From positions 124,001 through 188,000 of the forward strand of contig NZ_MNPW01000014.1 of NCBI RefSeq assembly GCF_001983175.1: 64,000 bases of DNA. The letters run 5' to 3'. Source of the stretch: Pseudomonas cedrina subsp. cedrina (GTDB lineage Bacteria; Pseudomonadota; Gammaproteobacteria; Pseudomonadales; Pseudomonadaceae). Positions 9,225 to 17,752 of this stretch are shown piece after piece. The notes below the pieces were generated by a model. That model made no database searches and was not told the DNA's origin. It worked only from the letters and a program-made list of their open reading frames with translations. Positions within the stretch are counted from its first letter, which is position 1; the number at the start of each line of letters is the position of its first letter. Position numbers and translations under genes: made by a program.

Positions 9225-10475
9225 TTACTGGTTCAACACGACATCACGCATTGCGGGGATGTACCCGTAGTCATAAGCCTCCTGCACAAACGAGCGGTCA
9301 CCCTTCAATACAATCCTGACGGTGGGCGCTTCGGTGCCGCCGATGCGGTAGTCATCGCCGTTGGTGGGCACGCTGTCGATAAACGACGTCACCAGGCCGT
9401 TGGGCATCACGCAGTGCGAATACGTCTGGAACGGCTGCGAAGGCGGGTTGCCGAGCACTAGCCCGGAAGCATTCATCGGTGTGTAAGGGCCGAACAGATG
9501 TTCGCCAACGAACCCATAGACGCCATCCGGACCCGTCACGCCATCGGCGTAGGTGAATTTATGACTGATGGTGAACAGGTAGTACTTGCCGTCTTGGAAC
9601 ACATAGTGCGGCCGTTCGGTTTGATCGTTCACGCCGACGGCGGTCACCAGCGGCGGCAGGATTTCCCATTCGTCACCGTTGAGGTCCTTGGCGACGGCAA
9701 TGCCGATGCAGCCGACCTGATAGCGGGCACCGCCCACCTCCTCATGCCCTGGCGGCACCAGCCCCAGCTCGTTCGGGCCCACTTCATGAGTGCCACGCTC
9801 GCCGGCGACGTTGCCTTCAAACACCATGTACAGCTTGCCATCCACAGGGTCGATAAACGGGCTGGGATCGCGGAAGTTCCAGGTCGCGTTCTGCGCTTCG
9901 GTTTGGTAATAGGTGCCGTCGGCGTCGAACAGCGACTTGACCTGACTAAAGCCTTGCAGCTCCACACCGCTGTCGGAGGTGACAACCCGGCCGCGCACTT
10001 TGGCAATTGTTGCCCCCGGCGTGACACAGGTGTAATACAGGTCGATATCACCGGCGTTATTGAGCAGGATCGGTGTACCGGCCCATTCACGGGTGGTTGG
10101 CGAAACCCCTTCGGCCATGACACGGCCGCCGAAGATCCAATCCTTGCCGGTGCGCGAGTACCAGTAGCAGATACGCGCATGGCCATGGCGATCTTCCCAG
10201 TCACGCTTGATGTCGTAGCGGCCATCGGCATTGATGAATTGCGGATCGTGCGGACGACGGTCGGCGGTGAGCGTGAAGATTACCGACCAGCCATTGACGG
10301 ATACCACGGTGCCATCAAGTTCACGCAATGGCATGGTGTCCCAGATAAATACCGTGTCACTCATGACAGGAAAGTCAGGACGCACTAACGGCTGCGTGGT
10401 CGTCGGGTCATTCTCATTAACTTTCAGCGCATCGGCCCGAGTCCAGCGAGTGGGTGTGTGATTCGCGTGTTTCAT
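9225..10475 (-). CDS. lsc: Levansucrase, glycoside hydrolase family 68
   Basis: Transfers fructose from sucrose to build the exopolysaccharide levan, and also hydrolyses sucrose. The 416 residues match Pseudomonas Lsc enzymes, which leave the cell without a classical signal peptide; none is seen here. The three acidic residues are in place: nucleophile Asp near residue 46 (VFIWDTMPLR), transition-state stabiliser in FRDPSPF near 201-207, and acid/base Glu in TERPH near 286, with spacing as in characterised Lsc. ATG 10475 has AAAGGA upstream. The 250-base leader contains a perfect 15-bp palindrome. Known P. syringae lscB and lscC are driven from a phage-associated promoter element, and the palindrome fits that theme. 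Confidence 0.93.
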   Translation of the reverse strand: MKHANHTPTRWTRADALKVNENDPTTTQPLVRPDFPVMSDTVFIWDTMPLRELDGTVVSVNGWSVIFTLTADRRPHDPQFINADGRYDIKRDWEDRHGHARICYWYSRTGKDWIFGGRVMAEGVSPTTREWAGTPILLNNAGDIDLYYTCVTPGATIAKVRGRVVTSDSGVELQGFSQVKSLFDADGTYYQTEAQNATWNFRDPSPFIDPVDGKLYMVFEGNVAGERGTHEVGPNELGLVPPGHEEVGGARYQVGCIGIAVAKDLNGDEWEILPPLVTAVGVNDQTERPHYVFQDGKYYLFTISHKFTYADGVTGPDGVYGFVGEHLFGPYTPMNASGLVLGNPPSQPFQTYSHCVMPNGLVTSFIDSVPTNGDDYRIGGTEAPTVRIVLKGDRSFVQEAYDYGYIPAMRDVVLNQ

Positions 10476-10653
10476 GATGATGTCCTTTTACTGACGCTTA
10501 AGTGACAAGCGAAGATTGAATAACACATGACAGCCAGCAACTGGGTGGTGACTGAAAAGAACGAGCCGTAGTTGGCTCTTAAGTGCGGAACAATGTTTAA
10601 CATGGAAGCCTGCTTATCGCAACGTGAAGAATTATTTAGATTGCAAAGGCCAT

Positions 10654-10686
10654 CACTGTATTTATATCCTTGATATAAATACAGTG
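10654..10686. promoter_or_regulatory. Perfect 15-bp palindrome upstream of levansucrase
   Basis: CACTGTATTTATATC (10654-10668), a three-base loop, then the exact inverse GATATAAATACAGTG (10672-10686), flanked by TTGCAA on both sides. It lies about 180 bases upstream of the lsc ATG and just after the end of the pectate lyase relic. It is AT-rich and has no T-run, so an operator is likelier than a terminator. The half-site resembles the LexA-like box at 11410-11425. Confidence 0.6.
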
Positions 10687-10726
10687 GCACTTGCAATCAA
10701 ACACGATCAACTAGAAAGCTAGCTAA

Positions 10727-11284
10727 TCAACTACCAAACATCAGGCCTAAGGACTGGACTTCGGTATTCTTCTGCGTAAAGTCCTTGGCTTGCGCCGCGG
10801 TTTTCAAGCTATCGCCATAGTTGGACGCTGCGGTCCACCGCGCCTTTGGCGACTTCGGGTGGGTGATCGACGATACACTGCTTGAATCACTGAAGGCCCC
10901 GGTGCCTTTATCATCCAGCCTGCCGTTGTGTTGGCCGCCTTCACCGAAATAATTATTTTCAGTCAGGCTATTGGCATTCTGCGCGAAGGTAAAACCGAGA
11001 TGGAAGTTGTTGATGCAGTTGCTTATAGAGTTGGACCAAAGTTCAGGCCGTACTTGTGGCTGCCGAAAAAGCAGTGTGTTGTTGGCGCCCTTATTCACTG
11101 TGGTCAGACTCGACGCCGAAAGATGACTGTTGATCAACAGCACCCGCGGGGTGATGTCGGCCATATTGCTCTTGAGTTGATCCAGTGTATTGATAGTGAC
11201 CACCGGGGCGGACAAGCCGCCGGTCACTTTTGCCGCTTTGGCGAAACCGGTCAAACCGGTGAGTTTGCTTTCTGGACAGGACAT
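10727..11284 (-). pseudogene. Degraded pectate lyase (PL1) relic
   Basis: A 185-codon frame beginning at a good ATG with AGGG five bases upstream. The first ~70 residues match the start of secreted Pseudomonas pectate lyases (LTGFAKAAKVTGGLSAPVVT, then a QLKS-MADITPRVLLINSHLS stretch) and the last ~100 match their tail (FAQNANSLTENNYF, then a GQHNG segment). Between them the catalytic beta-helix with the WIDH motif and active-site arginines is missing. Before the junction the frame has slipped: reading one base over near 11060 restores the expected FGSHKYGLNFG. So there is at least one frameshift plus a deletion of well over 100 codons, and no enzyme can be made. The upstream control region appears intact. 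Confidence 0.72.
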
Positions 11285-11409
11285 GAGTTCCCTCTCTCAA
11301 ATGAAATGGCTCGGTGTGACGAGCCTGTGCATCAAGTTAATCCGTTAACTTGCACACAGTGTTTGGCGAGGCTGAAATTGCCGTGGGTCGGTTGGTCAGC
11401 GCTTAAACA

Positions 11410-11425
11410 CTGTGTTTATATACAG
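11410..11425. promoter_or_regulatory. LexA-like SOS box (CTG-N10-CAG)
   Basis: CTGTGTTTATATACAG matches the CTG-N10-CAG form of the gammaproteobacterial LexA operator, with the expected AT-rich centre. It is 126 bases upstream of the pectate lyase relic on the minus strand. A further inverted pair (ACACAGTGTTT near 11354 and AAACACTGTGT at 11405) surrounds it. DNA-damage induction of pectin-degrading enzymes is known in soft-rot bacteria, which makes the match plausible; no binding is shown here. Confidence 0.5.
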
Positions 11426-11525
11426 TATTCGGCATTTGCCTGGTCGTCAACCCTTAACGTCACAAACAACTCATGTGGCCGGTGAGGTTGCTGCCATAGC
11501 GGCCTTCGGACCGACCAGGCTGAAG

Positions 11526-12010
11526 GTTGACGGGGCGCCTGAGATCAAATCGAAAGCCACAGCAAAAGCAGAGCCAGAGCCAGAGCAGCCTAAGGTCTAC
11601 CTGATGTACAGAGATCAAACTGTGGGAGGGCGCTTGCCCCCGATGGCGGTGGGTCAGCGAAACATTCATCAACTGACCCACACTCATCGGGGGCAAGCCC
11701 CCTCCCACATTTTCAACCGAGTACACCGGCCCCATTACCGGTCGGCTCTAAGGCCGCCGCGCTCTTGCTTTTGATCTGCAATCGCCCCGTCAACCACGCC
11801 GGCCGGAATTCGACAGTGATTGGGGGGGTAAACCGGCAGGGATGCCGGTTTAGCCGCCCCCGCGCCATGGATGGCGCGTGGGCGGCGGCCCCCCAAATCA
11901 GTGTCGAATTACGGGCATGCCGAGCCTAGGCGAGGCACCGAGTGGTGGGGCGAGGACTTTTTGGTTACTTTTTGCTGGGCCGGCATTCCGGTCCACAACC
12001 TGGTCGGCTT
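11526..12010. repeat. Nested dispersed-repeat block of P. fluorescens type
   Basis: The block is framed by the inverted pair GTTGACGGGGCG (11528 region) and CGCCCCGTCAAC (11784 region). Inside lies a REPIN at 11621-11710. A second inverted pair follows, AATTCGACAGTGATTGGGGG (from about 11808) against CCCCCAAATCAGTGTCGAAT (near 11891-11910), enclosing a GCGCCATGGATGGCGC palindrome, and then a segment with GAGCCTAGGCGAGGCACCGA. I recognise this style of non-coding dispersed element from fluorescens-group genomes. It fills most of the 740-base stretch between the pectate lyase relic and mmsA; no gene is evident. Confidence 0.6.
11621..11710. repeat. REPIN inside a larger repeat block
   Basis: TGTGGGAGGGCGCTTGCCCC faces an inverted copy ending GGGGCAAGCCCCCTCCCACA. 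Same REP variant as the element at 9096-9184. Confidence 0.85.
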
Positions 12011-12026
12011 TAAGTCCCGCCAAACC

Positions 12027-13526
12027 CTACCTGGAGACAGGCATCGCAAACTCCGCGCCCTGCTCGATGCTCTCCGACCAGCGCTGCATGATCGATTTCT
12101 GCTTGGTGTAGAAGCGCACACCCTCGGTGCCATACGCGTGCATGTCGCCAAACAGGCTCTTCTTCCAGCCACCAAAACCATGCCACGCCATCGGCACCGG
12201 GATGGGCACGTTGATGCCGACCATGCCCACTTCGATGCGGCGTGCAAATTCGCGGGCGATGTTGCCGTCGCGGGTAAAGCAGCTGACGCCGTTGCCGAAT
12301 TCGTGGTCGTTGACCAGTTTCACCGCTTCGGCGAAGTCGTTCACGCGGACACACGCCAGCACCGGGCCAAAGATTTCTTCGCGGTAGATGCTCATTTCTC
12401 GCGTGACGTGATCGAACAAGGTAGCGCCGAGCCAGAAGCCGTTTTCCAGGCCCGCTTCGGTGGGCACGTAGTCGCGCCCGTCGAGCAGCAGTTGCGCGCC
12501 GGCTTGTACGCCTTGCTCGATGTAGCCACTGATGCGTTCCAGCGCGGCGCGGGACACGATCGGGCCCATCTCGGCCCTCAAGTCGCGGCCGTCGGTGATG
12601 CGCAGTTGCTTGGCTCGTTCGGTCAAGGCGGCGATGACTTTGTCACCCACATCGCCCACCAGCACGGCCACCGAGATAGCCATGCAGCGTTCGCCGGCAC
12701 TGCCGTAGGCCGCGCCCATCAGCGCGTCGACGGTTTTTTCGATATCGGCGTCGGGCATCACCACCATGTGGTTTTTCGCACCGCCCAGGCCTTGCACACG
12801 CTTGCCGTTGCGCGCGCCGGTTTCGTAGATGTACTGGGCAATCGGCGTGGAGCCGACGAAGCTCACCGCCTTGACGTCCGGGTGTTCGATGAGTGCGTCT
12901 ACCGATTCCTTGTCGCCCTGCACCACGTTGAACACACCTTTGGGCAGGCCGGCTTCACGCAGCAGCTCGGCCATGAAGAGCGAGGCGCTCGGGTCGGTCG
13001 GGCTTGGCTTGAGGATGAAGGTGTTGCCCGCCGCGATGGCGATCGGGTACATCCACATCGGCACCATCACCGGGAAGTTGAACGGCGTGACGCCGGCCAC
13101 AACCCCCAGCGGCTGGCGCAGGGTCCAGTTGTCCATGCCACGGGAAACCTGGTCGGAATATTCACCCTTGAGCAGGTTGGGAATGCCGCAGGCGAATTCG
13201 AGGATGTCGATGCCGCGGTCGACTTCGCCCTGAGCGTCGGTGAATACCTTGCCGTGCTCGGCGACGATGATGCGCGCCAGGTCGTCCTTGCGCGCGCGCA
13301 GCAGGTGCAGGTATTCGAACAGCACGCGGGCGCGGCGGATTGGCGGCGTGTCGGCCCAACCGGCGAACGCGGCCTGGGCAGCGGCGACGGCTTCGGCCAC
13401 GGTCTGGCGGCTGGCCAGGGCGACGCGGCCGGTCTTTTCGCCGGTGGCCGGGTTGTAGACGTCCTGATAGCGATCATCGCGGGACACGCGCTGGTCGTTG
13501 ATGTAGTGCTCGATGGTAGTGGTCAT
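12027..13526 (-). CDS. mmsA: CoA-acylating methylmalonate-semialdehyde dehydrogenase
   Basis: Oxidises methylmalonate or malonate semialdehyde to propionyl- or acetyl-CoA with NAD and CoA, in valine, inositol or beta-alanine breakdown. It has 499 residues, normal for the family, with the aldehyde dehydrogenase fold and the catalytic cysteine in the MmsA-specific GERCMAI segment near residue 281; the NAD-site GSTPIAQYI segment lies near 230. I start at ATG 13526 (MTTTIEHYIND); an 11-residue extension lacks a good site. It is divergent from a LysR gene across about 108 bases, the usual layout for a regulated pair. Paralogues such as IolA and BauC are alternatives for the physiological role. Confidence 0.88.
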   Translation of the reverse strand: MTTTIEHYINDQRVSRDDRYQDVYNPATGEKTGRVALASRQTVAEAVAAAQAAFAGWADTPPIRRARVLFEYLHLLRARKDDLARIIVAEHGKVFTDAQGEVDRGIDILEFACGIPNLLKGEYSDQVSRGMDNWTLRQPLGVVAGVTPFNFPVMVPMWMYPIAIAAGNTFILKPSPTDPSASLFMAELLREAGLPKGVFNVVQGDKESVDALIEHPDVKAVSFVGSTPIAQYIYETGARNGKRVQGLGGAKNHMVVMPDADIEKTVDALMGAAYGSAGERCMAISVAVLVGDVGDKVIAALTERAKQLRITDGRDLRAEMGPIVSRAALERISGYIEQGVQAGAQLLLDGRDYVPTEAGLENGFWLGATLFDHVTREMSIYREEIFGPVLACVRVNDFAEAVKLVNDHEFGNGVSCFTRDGNIAREFARRIEVGMVGINVPIPVPMAWHGFGGWKKSLFGDMHAYGTEGVRFYTKQKSIMQRWSESIEQGAEFAMPVSR

Positions 13527-13634
13527 GGCAGTCGATCCAGGTGAGTAGCGTTGGAACACACCTTAGGCTTTCGCTTTGTTCCAAACCAGAGCAGAATCCA
13601 GAACTTATTGTCCACAGTGGCGAACAATCATCCC

Positions 13635-14573
13635 ATGGAAAAGACTGAGATCGAGGGGCTGTGGACCCACATCCATTGGCTGTCGGTGCTGGAGGAACAC
13701 GGCACCTACACCGCCGCTGCCGCGCGCCTGGGCGTGAGCAAGTCCGCCGTCAGCCAGCGTATTTGCGACCTGGAAAAGGCCACCGGCACACGCCTGGTCA
13801 CGCGCACCACGCGCAGCGTGCGGCTGACCGAGGCGGGGCTGTCCTTGACCCGTGAAGTGCGCAGCGCCTACGAACAGATCGCGCGCAGCTTCTCGTCGGT
13901 GCGCGACTCGGTCGGCGAGATCCGCGGGCTGGTGCGCCTCACCGCACCGGTGGCATTTGCGCGCCAGCAACTGGTGCCGCACCTGTCGGCATTCTTGCAG
14001 CAGTACCCGCAAGTGCGTATCCAGCTGGATGTGTCGGACGCCCTGAGTTCACTGGCCGCCGAGGGCTACGACCTGGCGGTGCGGCATGGCTTCCAGGTGC
14101 CCGAAACCCACGTGGCGTGGAAACTGTGCGATACCGGCTCGGTGCTGGTCGCCACCCGGGATTACCTGCAACGTCACGGCGAACCGCGTGAACCCGGCGA
14201 CCTGTCCTCGCACAATTGCCTGTTCTATCCACGCGGCACCGACCAGCCCGCCTGGACCTTCGAGCGCGGCAGCAAACACGTCGAACGCCTCACCGTGCCC
14301 ATCGCCGGCAGCTTTGCCACCAATAACAGCGAAGCCTTGCGCGACGCGGCGCTCAGTCACCTGGGCATCGCCCTGCTCCCGGACTTCAGCGCGCACGCCG
14401 CCCTGGCCAGCGGCACGCTGGTGCAGGCGCTCAAGGGCTGGACGCTCAAGGGCGCGTTTGCCGATGAGATCTACTTGATAAGGCCGTATTCGCCCCATGT
14501 GCCGAAGTCGGTCAGTGCGTTGGTCAGCTATTTGAAGGGCAAATTGTCGGGTGGGTTTCGGTTCGTACCTTGA
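13635..14573 (+). CDS. LysR-family transcriptional regulator, divergent from mmsA
   Basis: A 312-residue LysR protein. The winged helix-turn-helix is at about residues 13-70 (HGTYTAAAARLGVSKSAVSQ), followed by the effector-binding domain. I choose ATG 13635 (MEKTEIEGLW); earlier in-frame codons give a long non-homologous tail. It reads away from mmsA and toward the acyl-CoA synthetase, so it may control either or both. The C-terminal tail is short and basic. The effector is unknown. Confidence 0.88.
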   Translation: MEKTEIEGLWTHIHWLSVLEEHGTYTAAAARLGVSKSAVSQRICDLEKATGTRLVTRTTRSVRLTEAGLSLTREVRSAYEQIARSFSSVRDSVGEIRGLVRLTAPVAFARQQLVPHLSAFLQQYPQVRIQLDVSDALSSLAAEGYDLAVRHGFQVPETHVAWKLCDTGSVLVATRDYLQRHGEPREPGDLSSHNCLFYPRGTDQPAWTFERGSKHVERLTVPIAGSFATNNSEALRDAALSHLGIALLPDFSAHAALASGTLVQALKGWTLKGAFADEIYLIRPYSPHVPKSVSALVSYLKGKLSGGFRFVP

Positions 14574-14739
14574 ACCCATGCTCAATCGGCCTACCGCTCG
14601 ATCAACACCCACGAGTTTTTTGCATAACGCTCCGGTGTTTTTGAGCGTTCTGCTCTGATTTATGCGTGCCTATACTCGGTCCAGCCTCTCGGTTGCAGCC
14701 GAGGGCCAGTCCCCACAACAATAATCAAGGACAGCCACC

Positions 14740-16422
14740 ATGACCCAGCCCTTCCTGGCCGCTCGGGATTTTCTGCTCGCTCACCGCACCGACTACGCCA
14801 CCGCCGTACGGGATTTTCGCTGGCCGCAATTGGACGAATTCAACTGGGCCCTGGACTATTTCGATGCCATGGCCGAGGGCAATGTGGCCAATGCGCTGTG
14901 GATCGTCGAGGAAGACGGCAGCGAGCAGCGCTACAGCTTCCAGCAATTGGCCGCGCGCTCCAACCAGGTGGCCAACCATCTGCGCGCCCTCGGGGTGCGT
15001 CGCGGTGACCGTGTACTGTTGATGCTCGGCAACGATGTCGCGCTGTGGGAAACCATGCTCGCGGCGTTCAAGCTCGGCGCCGTGGTGATCCCCGCCACGG
15101 CCCTGCTGAATGCCGATGACCTGGGCGACCGCATCGAACGCGGGCAGGTTCGCCACCTGGTGGTGGGCGAGGCGCATGTACATAAATTCGCCGGGCTGGC
15201 CCACGGTTGCAGCCGTATCTGCGTGGGCTCGGCGCCTGCCGGCTGGGTCGCGCACAGTGCCGCCTTTGAACACGCCGAACAGTTCGAGGCCGAAGGCCGC
15301 ACCCTGGCCACCGACCCGATGCTGCTGTATTTCACCTCCGGTACCACGTCCAAGCCAAAAATGGTGCTGCACAGCCACCAGAGCTACCCAGTGGGCCACC
15401 TGTCGACGATGTACTGGATCGGCCTGCAACCGGGGGACCTGCACCTCAATATCTCGTCACCGGGCTGGGCCAAGCATGCATGGAGTTGCCTGTTCGCGCC
15501 CTGGAATGCCGGCGCGTGCATCTTTATTCATAACGTCGCGCGGTTCAGCGCACCGGCCCTTCTCGCGGCGTTGGAACGTTACCGCGTGACCAGCCTGTGC
15601 GCGCCGCCCACGGTGTGGCGGATGCTGATCCAGGAGGACCTGGCCAGCTACAAACCGCGCCTGAGCCTGCGCGAACTGGTCGGTGCCGGCGAGCCGCTGA
15701 ACCCGGAAATCATTGAGCAGATCCAACTCGCCTGGGGCTTGCCGCTGCGCGATGGCTTCGGCCAATCGGAAACCACCGCCCTGGTGGGCAACACCCCGGG
15801 CCAGGTGCTCAAGCCAGGTTCCATGGGCCGCCCACTGCCGGGTTACCAGGTCGCGCTGCTCGATGCCGATGGCATTCCCGGCACCGAAGGCGAAGTCGCC
15901 CTGCCCCTGGACATACGCCCGCTGGGCCTGATGCTGGGCTACGAAGACAGCCCGGAAAAAACCGCCGAAGTCATGCGTGACGGCTACTACCGTACCGGCG
16001 ACACCGCGCAGATCGACGCCGACGGCTATATCACGTTCGTGGGCCGCGCCGACGATGTGTTCAAGGCGTCCGATTACCGCATCAGCCCGTTCGAGCTGGA
16101 AAGTGCCTTGATCGAACACCCGGCGGTGATGGAGGTGGCCGTGGTGCCCAGCCCCGATCCTGTGCGGCTGGCCGTGCCCAAGGCGTTTCTGATCCTGGCC
16201 CATGACGCAGCGGGCAGCGCCGAGCTGGCCCGGCATATCCTGGCCTTTGCCCGCGAACACCTGGCGCCCTACCAGCGGGTGCGACGTATCGAGTTCGTCA
16301 GCGAATTGCCCAAGACCATTTCCGGCAAGATCCGCCGCGTGGAGCTGCGCCATTTGGAGAGGCTGCGCCGTCAGAGCGATACACGCGGCGAGCAGGAACA
16401 CTTCGAGGAAGATTTCGCCTAA
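14740..16422 (+). CDS. AMP-forming acyl-CoA synthetase
   Basis: Activates a carboxylic acid to its CoA thioester through an acyl-adenylate. 560 residues with the ANL-superfamily signatures: P-loop YFTSGTTSKPKMV near 205, GFGQSETTALV near 343-353, YRTGDTAQIDADGY near 418, and the C-terminal catalytic lysine in PKTISGKIRRVEL near 527-539. It resembles the acetyl/medium-chain acyl-CoA synthetase branch more than fatty-acyl FadD. AAGGA stands ten bases before the ATG. Its position after mmsA and the LysR gene suggests a short- or branched-chain substrate feeding the same CoA pathway; this is inference. Confidence 0.85.
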   Translation: MTQPFLAARDFLLAHRTDYATAVRDFRWPQLDEFNWALDYFDAMAEGNVANALWIVEEDGSEQRYSFQQLAARSNQVANHLRALGVRRGDRVLLMLGNDVALWETMLAAFKLGAVVIPATALLNADDLGDRIERGQVRHLVVGEAHVHKFAGLAHGCSRICVGSAPAGWVAHSAAFEHAEQFEAEGRTLATDPMLLYFTSGTTSKPKMVLHSHQSYPVGHLSTMYWIGLQPGDLHLNISSPGWAKHAWSCLFAPWNAGACIFIHNVARFSAPALLAALERYRVTSLCAPPTVWRMLIQEDLASYKPRLSLRELVGAGEPLNPEIIEQIQLAWGLPLRDGFGQSETTALVGNTPGQVLKPGSMGRPLPGYQVALLDADGIPGTEGEVALPLDIRPLGLMLGYEDSPEKTAEVMRDGYYRTGDTAQIDADGYITFVGRADDVFKASDYRISPFELESALIEHPAVMEVAVVPSPDPVRLAVPKAFLILAHDAAGSAELARHILAFAREHLAPYQRVRRIEFVSELPKTISGKIRRVELRHLERLRRQSDTRGEQEHFEEDFA

Positions 16423-16458
16423 AAAAGCCCGGTGATACACGCGGATGCGTCACCGGGC
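16421..16458 (-). terminator. Rho-independent terminator after glucarate dehydratase
   Basis: The nine-base stem GCCCGGTGA / TCACCGGGC (16427-16435 with 16450-16458) is followed, on the minus strand, by a run of six T. It overlaps the acyl-CoA synthetase stop codon and may act on both converging transcripts. Confidence 0.75.
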
Positions 16459-16477
16459 AAAGCGAAGCGACCAAGCT

Positions 16478-17752
16478 TCAGAAACGCGGTTTGACGGTCT
16501 TCCAGCTCGGCTGGTAGCGCTGCATCTGTTTCACGTCGTCGCGCTGGCGGATGCCGCAACTGAGGTACTGGTCATGCAGCTTGCCCAGTTGATCAGGGTC
16601 AAGCTCCAGGCCCAGGCCCGGCGCGCGGGTGATGGTCACGCAGCCGTCGACGATGGGCAACTTGCCGCCCTTGATCACTTCCTCGTCCGGCTCCTGCCAG
16701 GGGTAATGGGTGTCGCAGGCGTAATCGAGGTTGGGCACCGACGCGGCCACGTGGGCCATCGCCATCAGGCTGATGCCCAGATGTGAGTTGGAGTGCATCG
16801 ACACGCCCAGGCCGAAGGTATGGCACATCTTCGCCAAGACCTGGGTGTCGCGCAGGCCGCCCCAGTAGTGGTGGTCGGCGAGCACGATCTGCACGCTGTT
16901 CAGCGCTACGCTGCGGCGGAACTCGTCGAAATCAGTCACCACCATGTTGGTCGCCAGCGGCAAGCCGGTGCGTTTGTGCAACTCGGCCATGCCGTCCAGG
17001 CCTGGCGTCGGGTCTTCGTAATATTGCAGGTCATCGCCGAGCAGTTCGGCCATGCGAATCGAGGTTTCCAAGGACCAGTTGCCATTTGGGTCAATGCGCA
17101 GCGGCACGCCGGGGAAGGCTTTTTTCAGCGCCTTGATGCAGCGCACTTCATGTTCCGGTTCCAAGGCGCCGGCCTTGAGCTTGATGCTTTTGAAGCCGTA
17201 GGTGTCGATCATGCGCCGGGCCTGGGCGACGATCTGCTGTTCGTTGAGCGCTTCGCCCCAACTGTCGGGCTTGTAGGGCGAATCGATGTGTTCGGCGTAC
17301 TTGAAGAACAGGTAGGCGCTGAACGGGATCCGGTCGCGGATCGCGCCGCCGAGCAGGTCCACCAGCGGCACATTCAGGGAGTGCGCCTGCAGGTCGAGCA
17401 GCGCCACTTCGAACGCCGAGTAGGCGTTGCTCACGGCCTTGCTGGCATGGGAGCCCGGCGCCAGTTCCGCGCCACTGAGGCTCGCGGGTTTGTGCGCGGC
17501 CACCGTGGCTTGCACGATCGCGCGCAGCCCGTTCAGGTTGAAGGGGTCGAGGCCGATCAGTTGCGGCTGCACCTGTTGCTGGATCGCCAGCGCCGGGGCA
17601 TCGCCGTAGCTTTCGCCAAGGCCGATGTAGCCGGTGTCGCTCTCGACCTCGATGATCGAGCGCAATGCAAAAGCTTCATGGATCCCGCTGGCGTTGAGCA
17701 GCGGCGGGTCGCGAAAGGCAATGGGCGTGACGGTAACGCGGACGATTTTCAA
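16478..17752 (-). CDS. gudD: Glucarate dehydratase (enolase superfamily)
   Basis: Dehydrates D-glucarate (and usually L-idarate) to 5-keto-4-deoxyglucarate. 424 residues with the mandelate-racemase/glucarate-dehydratase pattern: KLKAG base near residues 193-197, metal ligands in RIDPNGNW and YYEDPTPG, Asn in TNMVVTDFDEF, and the His base in SMHSNSHLG. The start is TTG 17752, preceded by AAGGAG at seven bases and overlapping the transporter stop as TTGA, so the two proteins are translationally coupled. A longer in-frame extension exists but is only the shadow of the transporter. It forms a sugar-acid catabolic unit with the MFS gene upstream and the divergent LysR. Confidence 0.92.
   Translation of the reverse strand: MKIVRVTVTPIAFRDPPLLNASGIHEAFALRSIIEVESDTGYIGLGESYGDAPALAIQQQVQPQLIGLDPFNLNGLRAIVQATVAAHKPASLSGAELAPGSHASKAVSNAYSAFEVALLDLQAHSLNVPLVDLLGGAIRDRIPFSAYLFFKYAEHIDSPYKPDSWGEALNEQQIVAQARRMIDTYGFKSIKLKAGALEPEHEVRCIKALKKAFPGVPLRIDPNGNWSLETSIRMAELLGDDLQYYEDPTPGLDGMAELHKRTGLPLATNMVVTDFDEFRRSVALNSVQIVLADHHYWGGLRDTQVLAKMCHTFGLGVSMHSNSHLGISLMAMAHVAASVPNLDYACDTHYPWQEPDEEVIKGGKLPIVDGCVTITRAPGLGLELDPDQLGKLHDQYLSCGIRQRDDVKQMQRYQPSWKTVKPRF

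Noticed and set aside
10472..10696. A 74-codon frame in the levansucrase leader
   Set aside because: It overlaps the palindrome and has no family match; probably a promoter region.
11871..13544. A long plus-strand frame opposite mmsA
   Set aside because: Composition is typical of the antisense of a GC-rich gene, and mmsA motifs are continuous on the other strand.
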